From Erodium maritimum (lineage: Eukaryota; Streptophyta; Magnoliopsida; Geraniales; Geraniaceae): DNA of 64,000 nucleotides. Position 1 is the stretch's first letter; each line of letters opens with the position of its first letter. Of the stretch, positions 47,301 through 56,458 are shown piece after piece. The stretch is from the NCBI GenBank assembly GCA_963921825.1, contig OY997596.1, positions 15,133,001 to 15,197,000 of the forward strand. The letters are read 5' to 3'. Under the pieces are notes generated by a model. The model made no database searches, was not told the origin of the DNA, and saw only the letters and a program-made list of their open reading frames with translations. The translations under genes were made by a program, and so were the position numbers.

Positions 47301-48712
47301 TTATAGATAAAACTCCGGATACAGTGGTACCTCTTCTTTTAATGGATAGGTCATCCACAGAGGCTGATGTTGGTGAAGAAAATACGACTCTTGCTAATAT
47401 GTTGAAGGAGCAGAAGTCTATTAAGAATAAAAATAAACGAAGACTTTCAATTAAGAAGAAGAAGGTAGCTGAGGTTCGTGAATGTCTCGATGTAGCTGTC
47501 CGACCTGCTAAAGCCGGAAAGAAGAGAGGTGGAGAATTAGCTGTTGAGAAGAAGAATGTTAAGCGCACCAAGGGTTGTGAGTCTGATAGAGTTGTCCCGT
47601 TATCTGATAAGGTTGGCGTGGATGCTATTTTGAAGACCAGGTCATCTCCAAAGAGATTGGTTGAGTTGGTGAAGAGTTTGAATAAACGTCAACAAGAAGT
47701 AGCGCGGGAAATTGGGTTTGGGCACATTCTTCATTTGGCTGTGAAGATCATTCCAAGCAAGATTGGATACTACCTGGTGTCTAAGTATAACCACCTTAGC
47801 TCATCATTGGAATTGCCAGATGCCAAATTGCGTATCACAGAGAATGAAGTGCATGAAACTTTGGGCATTCCAAATGGTGTCCGCGACGTCATAGTCGATA
47901 AGTGGGCCACCCTGTGTACTGATGAACTTAAATTGTGGCAGCGGCAGTTCGATACAAAAGACAAAGGCGAGATCAAGCGTCTTATCACCAGTAAGCAGTT
48001 GGTTGATCAGATGAAGACGCAACTTCAAGGGGGAGATGATTTCAAAAGAAATTTCATGATGTTGTTTGTGACTTGCATGATCGATTCGGGGAATGAGGGT
48101 TATGTGAATCAGTCATGCTTCCGTTCTATTGTTGATGTATCTCACATACAAGATTTTAATTGGTGCAAGTTTTTAGTCAAGAAACTTGTGGATACAAAAA
48201 AAATCTGGTTAAAACAACTCGAAGGTTCAAAGAGTTTTTCTGGATCAATAACTCTCTTGTTGGTAAGTTTTATTTTTCATTTTAATGTGTTGTATTTTAT
48301 ATTTAATAAACTCTTATGTTATATTCATGTGACATGTCTTTTCCTTTCAATGATGCAATTGTTTTATCTTGATCGTGTTGAAGTCAGCACGTGTGAGGTT
48401 CCTAGAGCGTGGCCGTCTTTGATTGGATGGAATACTGCATTGGTGAACAGAAGAGTCAGTGATGAATTACAGTGTGAGTCATTTGGAATGTGTCACATAC
48501 GGAGGGGGGGTCCTCCACGTGTTAGGGAGGAAGAGAATGTTGCTCAGCATCCACCACCTAACGTAAATAGGGATAATGAAAGTGGTGATAGAAATGGTGG
48601 AGATCCGCCGGCCCCGAATACCCCCCCTTTTCATAGTGAAAGAGGTTCTGCAGAGGTATTCTATTATTTAATTAATTTTTTTGTGGGGGAATTATGTTTT
48701 TCAAATATACAG

Positions 48713-49350
48713 TGAGGTTTATTGATTGACTTGTTTTTTTTGCAGATAGTGAACATATGTTCTGCGAATATGCTTTACCTAGTTTGCTGATAGTGAATTT
48801 ATGTTCTGCGAACAGTGAATATATGTTCTGCGAATAGTGAATATATGTTCTACGATTAGTGAAATTGTGTTTTGCGGATAGTGCATATATGTTTTGCGAA
48901 TATGCTTTACCTAGTTTGCGGATAGTGAATTTTTGTTTTGCTAGTATGGTTTAAGTAGTTTGCGGATAGTTATTGTATGTTTTGTGATAGTGCGCACTCT
49001 GGTAGGAACAATTTTAAAATATGCACATTTTAGTCTGCAGATGTGTGTTTTAGTTGATGCATATTCTGTTATTGATTGTCCTTTTTGCTAATATGCTTTC
49101 CCTAGTCTGCGGATAGTGAATATATGTTTTGCGAATATGCTTACCCTGTTTGCGGATTGTGAATTTATGTTTTGCGTGTATGCTTTACCTAGTTTGCGGA
49201 TAGTGATTCTTTGTTTTGCGAGTATGCGCACTCTGGTTTGCGAAACAGATTTGAGTATTTGTTGCATGTGATTTGTGCCTAGGTTTATTGTGTGCAAATA
49301 TGCACATTTTGGTTTGAAGATGTGTTTTGTAGTTGATGCATACCTTGTGT
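48713..49350 (+). repeat. TTTGCGGATA / TTTTGCGAAT repeat cluster 2 (intron before last exon)
   Basis: Same words as cluster 1, in denser array (GCGAATAGTGAATATATGTT repeated), with the composite CGCACTCTGG...TTTGCAGATGTGTTTTG block present at about 48997 and again at 49220-49340. Confidence 0.85.
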
Positions 49351-49934
49351 TTTATTTGTTTGCATTTAATCACATTAACATGCTTCTTTTTATCGTATTC
49401 AGAAGATTGCAGAAAGGTTTCGAATAGCATGGAATAAGGTTGCTGAAGGTTTTTTGGAATGACATCAGTTGTTGGTTGAAGGGCACATCGCTGATCCCAA
49501 TACTGGGTGTTTCAAGACAATGTCAACCCTGTTTGATGGTTTGACCGGGAAAAAAAATCCCGAAGATGCCATGTCTGACACACAAAGTGTGTTGCTGTCA
49601 CAAGACTCATGGTTTAATCTACCCGGGGTTATTGAGACCATTGAGAAATTGATTGAAGCAGCAACACGCGTTGGGGAAGGGTACAAAGGAGGAGAGAAGC
49701 CACCTGCTCGTGCCGTTACTCCACCATCATTCAGACTTCTTTCACCATCCCAAAAATCGCCTGCCAATGTTCTTTCACCATGCCCTGCTGGATCCACTAC
49801 ATTGTCAAGCCCTGAATGCGATAATGTGGTTCGGAAATTGTTCGCAAGTAATGGTGCAGCCCCTATGGATAATATTGTTGCAGAACAAACTGAGCCAGAA
49901 AAGAATAACAGTGTTGGCGATGAGTTTGACGCAA

Positions 49935-50960
49935 ACATTCATGGTGGGTCCTTAAACATGTTTAATCTTTAATTGTTTCATCTGTATCTCATCTGCTCTT
50001 ACCCTTCTCGGTGTTGCAAGCATTCATGGTTTATAATTGGGAGAGAGTTGAGGTTTGCTAAGAGTTGATGTTGAGTTTATGTTTTGTTTGCGCAGTCTTT
50101 CTGTATATATAGGCAAAATGTAGGGTTTAGTTGGATTGGTGGGTCCCTAAACATGTTTAATCTTTAATTGTTTCATTTGTATCTCATATGAGGATACAGT
50201 TTTTCTGGTTTGCGGATAACTAACAAATCGTTTGGGTATAAGCTAAAGAGGACAAATCCGTTTTTGATTTTTAGTTTGCAAAATTGTTTTATGAGGAAAC
50301 AGTTAATGCCGTTTGCGAATAGAGGAATCCCAATTTGCGAAAGTTGACAGAATACCAAGAAAAACATTTTCCTTCATAACATAGGTTGAACAAAAGAGGA
50401 GCATACATAGGGTGTTTTTTGAGGATTTATTTTTTATTGTTTGAGAATATAATGGAATCAAAACCAACTAAACCAAAATGTAGGGTTTAGTTGGATTTGT
50501 GGGTCCCTAAACATGTTTAATCTTCAGTTGTTTCATCTGTATCTCATATGAAGATACAGTTATTCTCGTTTGCGCAAAACGATATAATCATCTGCGGATG
50601 ACTAACAAATCGTTTGCAGATAAGCTAAAGAGGACAAATCCGTTTTTGATTTTTAGTTTGCAGAATTGTTTGATGAGGATACAATTAATCTCGTTTGCAA
50701 ATAGAGGAATCACAGTTTGCGAAAGTTGACAGAATACAAAGCAAAACATTTTCCTTCGTAACATAGGTTGAACAAAAGAGGAGCGTACATAGGTTGTTTT
50801 TTGTGGTTTTATTTTTTATTGTTTTAGAATATAATCATTTCAGTTTGCAAAACAATGCAATCTAGACCAAGTAAACCAAAATGAAATCTGTTTGCGGATA
50901 TAGATATAACTGTTTGCGGATAAAGAACAAATTGTTTGCTGTAAAGATAAAGAGGTCAAA
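49935..50960 (+). repeat. 3' tandem duplication with TTTGCGGAT words (cluster 3)
   Basis: A ~360-bp unit beginning GGTGGGTCCCTAAACATGTT at about 50139 is repeated at about 50498. The same beginning occurs at 49944 inside the end of the last exon (SLNMFNL). Each unit contains AACAAATCGTTTG, CCGTTTTTGATTTTTAGTTT and GGTTGAACAAAAGAGGAGC, plus several TTTGCGAA/TTTGCGGAT words. Confidence 0.85.
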
Positions 50961-51358
50961 TGATAGACAAGTAAAGCAGACAAATTTTTTTTGATGATAC
51001 TGTTATTATTTTTTGCATATATAGAAGAATTTTTTATTTTTTTTTCCAGTTTAAAACGACAAGCGTTGTGTTTATCAGTTTTTATTTACGACAATTTGGT
51101 CTAAATTAAAATCTCAGAAGAACATGCGTAGATTGCGGATATAATTATTCTGTTTTGCGAGAGAATCTGGGCCGCGCGCGTAATTTAAAAGGGTAAATTC
51201 CATTTTTGCCCCTGAGAAGAGGCGCATGGCCCATAATTGGTTCCAATTCGCGCGCTTAGCTCTGAGCCGTAGATCGCGCGCGCTGCTGATAGATGGACGG
51301 TCCTTATGCAGTTCGCAGGTTCGCATATTACAGGTGGTTCGCACCTGATAGCGTCCTC

Positions 51359-51394
<36 letters not shown>
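51359..51394. repeat. (AT)n right of element C
   Basis: AT dinucleotide run with one ATAC interruption; right flank of element C. Confidence 0.95.
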
Positions 51395-51403
<9 letters not shown>

Positions 51404-51492
51404 CAAAAATGGTCATTCAAAAACTGAAATTTGATATATGAAAGTGTAATCATGTGAGTTTATTATATGATATGTATCATATAAAATCAACA

Positions 51493-51857
51493 TAATGAAA
51501 TTTCAGAACATACATGCAAAAAAAAAAGGCAACGCATCAGAATAAAAGTTTAAAAAGTCAAAAAATGTCAAACCACCATAAGACTTCATTATGTAATACG
51601 TAGAATGTAATATGTAGTCATGAACCTTTATTCTATAGTATGTATTCATGAGACTTTATTATTTAATATATGTATAATGTACGTGGAGTTTTTGTGTGAT
51701 ACATACAACATAATGAAATTTGAAAAGGAAAAGGAATTAATATGCAAATTTAACAATGTATCTCAGACACCAAGAACTAGCATACAGTGGAAAAAAAATA
51801 TCTCCATAAGACTTTATGATCTCGGCAAACTAGATTACCATCCCGTCCATCAACCCA
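51493..51857. repeat. Direct repeat, copy 1 (about 365 bp)
   Basis: TAATGAAATTTCAGAACATA through CATCAACCCAAAT recurs at 55063-55425 with a handful of differences. Both copies end at a TA dinucleotide tract. No coding sequence; predicted ORFs across it are incidental. Confidence 0.92.
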
Positions 51858-52290
51858 AATATATATATATATATATATATATATAGTCATATTATTGTAT
51901 CATGTAATAATCGAAATATAAAAATACGGTATTTTATGAAAGTCGGACATCACATATAAAAACACCTAGATTGATATGTAATAATGTAATAATAATACTT
52001 TATTATGTAATATATATGATGTAAAGTCACGGAGTTTTTGTGTAATACATACAACATACATGCAAAAAAATACCAACCATCATAATGAAATTTACTGAAT
52101 AAATGTGATATACAAAAAAAAATCATCAGCATCTATTAAATGTAATATACGAACAAAATGAAAACGGAAAACTCTATCCACACTCAATAATCAACAAACA
52201 CCCATATTATACTCTAAATATATATATATATATATAGTCGTATTATTGTATCATGTAATAATCGAAATATAAAAATACGGTATTTTATGA
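51858..52290. repeat. TA tracts and local duplication
   Basis: The (TA)n at about 51858-51885 is followed by GTCATATTATTGTATCATG. The block through CGGTATTTTATGAA recurs after a second (TA)n at 52219-52236. The second copy is interrupted at 52291/52292 by solo LTR 2 and resumes at 54977. AT-rich, no gene. Confidence 0.85.
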
Positions 52291-53327
52291 ATGTAAGAAC
52301 CACTCCCGGTCAACGCCAGTCAAATCTGTGAAAAACAGGAAAATTTAAAAATTTTAAGCATACACTTAAATGAACCTAAATTTGAGCCCAAAGGTCATAC
52401 CGGACTTAAGTTGACCCCGATATCGACCAAAGTGAGTTCCGGGGGACTCAGGGCAACTTTTTAGAGAGAGAAAGGAGTTAGAAGGAAGAGAGAAAAGGGG
52501 AGAAAAAGAGAAGAGGTGTTTAGGGTTTTGGTGATTCTCGTTCATCAAACCGTTGGATCTCTCAAAGATAGAAGAACCGAGTTCCCATCGACATTCTCTA
52601 CGGTGAGCACCTAACCGATTTTCATTTTGTTAAGTTTGAAAATTTGGGTTTGGGTTAAAACTATTAGTTTTTGGTTGATTTGAGGTGTTGGGTTCGTTAG
52701 GAACGTTTTGGGGCGAAAAGGAACATTTTTCGTTGTGGCCGTGTGGGGCCCACTTGATCGGGCCTCGGTTTTTTCGTGTTCGGGTGGTTTAGAACGTTCC
52801 CCAAGCGAGTAATCCACACCCGGATCGAAATTTGGAATTAAATGGTGAAAGTTGTAATTGACGGGTTTAGAAACTTTAAACGCTAATTAAATGACTCGGA
52901 AGTTGGAATTTGATTCCGTCAAGTGCCTAGGAACCCTTGAATTATTGTAAGACCGTAAAAACGAAAACGGGAATTTTCGGAGCCCCGGAAGGGCGTTTCC
53001 AAAACCCGGGCAGATTCGCCATGTCGGGCGAATCGGGCTCTTCCGGATCCAATATCGACAATGTCGAGTAATTGGGGAGTTTGGGAGTGATCGACATTAT
53101 CGGGGTTTCTTTTGGGCGTCAAGTTTATTAAAATTCAGCTTATGCCTGCAAGCTTAAAAGCGTTTAAAATTGTGTTCTTTTAGATCGTGCTGCAGACAGA
53201 GGAAAGGGAAAGCTAGGCGAGTGACCGAGATCACGCCGGAGCTTATTTTGTGCGCTTTGGAGAAAGCATACGAGGTAGGGAAAAGTAGCCGGATCTCGGC
53301 CCTGACTAGGGAAAGTTAATAGTAGAA

Positions 53328-53520
53328 ATGCATGTGACACTTGGGTGTCGTGGGTTAAGTAGGTTATCGAATATTAGAAATTCTTGTGACACTTGGGTGT
53401 CGTGGGTTAAGTAGGTCATCGAATATTAGAAATGCATGTGACACTTGGGTGTCGTGGTTTAAGAAGGTTATCGAATATTAGAAATGCATGTGACACTTAG
53501 CAGTGTCGTAGGAGCAGTGA
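53328..53520. repeat. 52-bp tandem repeat in solo LTR 2
   Basis: TGTGACACTTGGGTGTCGTG-type units begin at 53333, 53385, 53437 and 53489, an exact 52-bp period, four copies with the last diverging. Confidence 0.9.
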
Positions 53521-53523
53521 ACT

Positions 53524-53690
53524 TATCGATATTAGAATTACTGGAGGCATATGACCATGCCCGGAGGTTGATTGTGAAACTGTTGATATTAGAATTACTA
53601 GAGGCATATGACCATGCCCGGAGGTTGATTGTGAACTTGTTGATATTAGAACTGCTGGAGGCATTGGTTATGCCCGGAGGTTGATTGTGT
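53524..53690. repeat. 57-bp tandem repeat in solo LTR 2
   Basis: GATATTAGAATTACTGGAGG-type units at 53528, 53585 and 53642, an exact 57-bp period, three copies. Confidence 0.9.
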
Positions 53691-53692
53691 AG

Positions 53693-54060
53693 TTGTGTCT
53701 TGGGTGGCCATAAGAGCCCGTATTACTGTTGTGTCTTGGGTGGCCATGAGAGCCCGTGTTTTACTGTTGCTGTCTTGGGTGTCCATGAGTGCCCGTGGGG
53801 TTGTTGAGCCCGTGAGTTATTGTCGGTGTGTCTTGGGAGGCCGTGAGTGCCCGTGGGGTTGTTGAACCCGTGTCTTTACTGTTGGTGTGTCTTGGGAGGC
53901 CGTGAGTGCCTGTGGGGTTGTTGAGCCCGTGAGTTACTGTTGGTGTGTCTTGGGGGCCGTGAGTGCCTGTGGGGTTGTTGAGCCCGTGAGTTATTGTCGG
54001 TGTGTCTTGGGTGGACATGAGTGCCTGTGTGGTGTTGAACTTGTGTTGTTGCTGTTTGTT
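53693..54060. repeat. GTGTCTTGGG repeat in solo LTR 2
   Basis: GTGTCTTGGGTGGCCATGAG-like units start near 53695 and 53732, then at about 58-bp steps (53771, 53829, 53887, 53944, 54001). Later units include GTGGGGTTGTTGAGCCCGTG. Confidence 0.88.
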
Positions 54061-54084
54061 GAACTTGCTTGTGATTGTGATTGT

Positions 54085-54405
54085 GGTTACTGAGACAGGT
54101 CGACCGCCTGGCCTGACCGGGACTGGCAAAGCGCGTGAGTGAGAGAGGTTACTGAGATAGGTCGACCGCCTGGCCTGACCGGGACTGACAAAGCGCGTGA
54201 GTGAGAGAGGTTACTGAGACAGGTCGACCGCCTGGCCCGACTTTGTGTCGGGGAAGCGCGTGAGTGAGAGAGGTTATTGAGATAGGTCGACCGCCTGGCC
54301 TGACCGGGATTGGTAAAGCTCGTGAGTGGGAGAGGTTACTGAGACATGTCGACCGATTGGCCTGACCGGGACTGGCAAAGCGCGTGAGTGAGAGAGGTTA
54401 CTGAG
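54085..54405. repeat. 62-bp tandem repeat in solo LTR 2
   Basis: GGTTACTGAGACAGGTCGAC-type units start at 54085, 54147, 54209, 54271, 54333 and 54395, an exact 62-bp period. Five full copies and one partial. Confidence 0.92.
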
Positions 54406-55062
54406 CAGCTGGCGTGCGATCCTTTTGTGATCTTGTTTGGTGTGCGATCCTTTGTGATCTTGGGTGTTGCGTGGTTGTCTCTCGTGTCATTGGAGGAGGT
54501 CGTCTATCGTTGTGTCAGGTCTACATTACGTGTCCGAGTGTTGAGTCGGTTGAGGAAAGTAACAATGTGTGTGTCGGTCGGGCTACTTGAGTTTGGGGAT
54601 AGTGATCCCCGGTGTTGAGTTGGTTGTTGCTGTTACCGACATTGTCTGCTAAGTATGCCGTAGTCAGTTTGTTATCCGTGGTGGTGAGCGAACGCTCACC
54701 CCTAGCTGCTTTTCCAACAGGTACCGGTCACAGGTTGGACTAGGTGAGATTCTGAAGCTTGAAGAGCTAGGAGCGGGATTCTGGGTTTTCTTTTGAGTCT
54801 AGCAATGTATTACCTTGCTTTTTGTCCATTTGTTGGGACGTGCTTTTAAGTTGTAAATGATTATTTTTGATGAACAAATGGTGATTTTAAAGTGATTTAT
54901 GTAAAAGGTTTCAAAATGTTTTATTGTTTTAAATGTTCGCGTCCCGAGTTCGGTTTACTGAAATTGGGGCGTGACAATGAAAATCGGACATCACATATAA
55001 AAGCACCCAGATTGATATGTAAAAATGTAATAATAATACTTTATTATGTAATATATATGATG

Positions 55063-55425
55063 TAATGAAATTTCAGAACATACATGCAAAAAAAAAGGCA
55101 ACACATCAGAATAAAAGTTTAAAAAGTTAAAAAATGTCAAACCACCATAAGACTTCATTATGTAATATGTAGAATGTAATATGTAGTCATGAACCTTTAT
55201 TCTATAGTATGTATTCATGAGACTTTATTATTTAATATATGTATAATGTACGTGGAGTTTTTGTGTGATACATACAACATAACGAAATTTGAAAAGGAAA
55301 AGGAATTAATATGCAAATTTAACAATGTATCTCAGACACCAAGAACCAGCATACAGTGGAAAAAAATATCTCCATAAGACTTTATGATCTCAGCAAACTA
55401 GATTACCATCCCGTCAATCAACCCA
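55063..55425. repeat. Direct repeat, copy 2
   Basis: Second copy of 51493-51857. Here the TA tract at its end (about 55426-55440) is followed by the terminus of MULE copy 2 rather than by GTCATATT. Confidence 0.92.
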
Positions 55426-55579
55426 AATATATATATATATAGGGGCACGCTCACGCGTTACCCATGCTTAAGTTGTTACTTGTTACCTCAATCCAATCCA
55501 TTGAAATATATGTATCTAATGGCTGCAAAAAAATCAGCATTAAATGAATTGTTTTAATTAAAAAACAAAATTAAATGTA

Positions 55580-56034
55580 TTATTCTGATTTAAAAACTGT
55601 TAAAAGGGTAATTATGGAAACTAATAGCCTATTTTCAACAACGTGATTATGCCAACAAGCATTTGAATCGCACACAACACTAACAATCTTATCTCTAATG
55701 TGATCCACCCATCCATGATTATCTATACACCAAAACCGGATACATATGTAGTTGGTTCGTAACAACTCCATTTAATAGCCTCATCGCAGAGATCAATCTC
55801 CCTCTTGCTACAACAAAGTGAAGACTCATATATCAAGTGTTCAAACAACATATAACAAGGATATTCAAGGTTTATAACTCCACGGCATTCCAAAATACTT
55901 TCACATTTCGGACGAACTTTATATGGCGATTGTGATGGAAGAAGAAACGGTTGGATCCGTTCATATATGCTCCACTCATGAACCCAGGTTAGTCTGAAAT
56001 CTATAATTTCGTGTTCTTCATAGCTATAATTCAT
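55580..56034 (-). pseudogene. Possible captured host gene fragment
   Basis: A minus frame 55723-56034 (WVHEWSIYERIQPFLLPSQ, then YMLFEHLIYESSLCC) and an adjacent frame 55580-55771 look protein-like but match no family I recognise. They lie between the MULE terminus and its transposase, where MULEs often carry captured exons. Could also be chance. Confidence 0.3.
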
Positions 56035-56458
56035 ATCATATAAATATTCATGACATCTATGGAGTAAATGAATGTAATTAGAGATTAACAGTAATATAAC
56101 CTGTTGATATTTGATTTTTGTGTAATCTGTTTATAACTAATACTGATTGGTTGTATTAGGCTAAACTTGTTTTTTTTATATCTGTGTAATCTATTGATAT
56201 TTGTTTTGTGTAATATGCTGTTGTAGAATATGTATTGTATTGGTGTTATCATTTCTGTTCATATTGGTGATGTATTAGTACTGAATTGCTTAATTAGTAC
56301 TGTAACAAGTTATGAAATTTGTTAAACTTGCTTCTTTTATTAAATATTATATAATTCCCAATTTCATTAGTTATTTCGAGTGAATTATATTTATTTATAT
56401 GTGATTAAATTCTCAATTGCATTTGTGAGTTCGAATAGTTTGAAATGTTTTGTTGCAG

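Larger units (their letters stand above)
46603..49972 (+). pseudogene. Ulp1-family plant-domain gene without protease domain (gene 3)
   Basis: Exons: 46603-46657 (MKNKVVESTTFCNRD), 47307-48262, 48359-48655 and 49403-49972. Introns 46658-47306 and 48656-49402 have GT-AG ends, and the spliced frame is continuous. The conserved domain reads RSSPKRLVELVKSLNKRQ, GHILHLAVKIIPSKIGYYL, NEVHETLGIP, GGDDFKRNFMMLFVT and LFYLDRVEVSTCEVPRAWPS, matching genes 1 and 2. The last exon has VTPPSFRLLSPSQKSPA as in gene 1. The Ulp1 catalytic block is absent: the frame ends SLNMFNL. Defects: the acceptor of the 96-bp intron 48263-48358 is CAA, and there is one in-frame TGA at 49460-49462. The function of the plant domain is unknown. 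Confidence 0.75.
46179..51357 (+). mobile_element. MULE-like element C carrying a protease-less Ulp1-family gene
   Basis: Flanked by (TA)n at 46128-46178 and 51359-51394. The left end reads GGAGAGCAATCAGGTGCGAA and the right end, in reverse complement, GAGGACGCTATCAGGTGCGA. Both continue ACCACCTG, so each terminus contains the palindrome CAGGTGCGAACCACCTG (46189-46205, 51331-51347). Inside is one spliced gene (46603-49972) with large introns and a 3' region made of TTTGCGAAT/TTGCGGAT repeats. No transposase is encoded, so it would depend on an enzyme supplied in trans. Confidence 0.78.
52292..54976. repeat. Solo LTR 2 (2.7 kb), target duplication ATGAA
   Basis: TGTAAGAACCACTCC to GGGGCGTGACA. 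It is flanked on both sides by ATGAA (52287-52291 and 54977-54981). Removing it restores TATTTTATGAAAATCGGAC, which matches the duplicate at 51931-51950. It is related to solo LTR 1 but with different internal repeats. No retrotransposon coding sequence inside. Confidence 0.93.

Noticed and set aside
53761..54129. Open frame with Thr-His-Gly-Leu-Asn repeats
   Set aside because: It is the antisense translation of the tandem repeats in solo LTR 2.
53328..54405. Spaced repeats resembling a CRISPR array
   Set aside because: Units are contiguous tandem repeats with no unique spacers, and the window is plant nuclear DNA.
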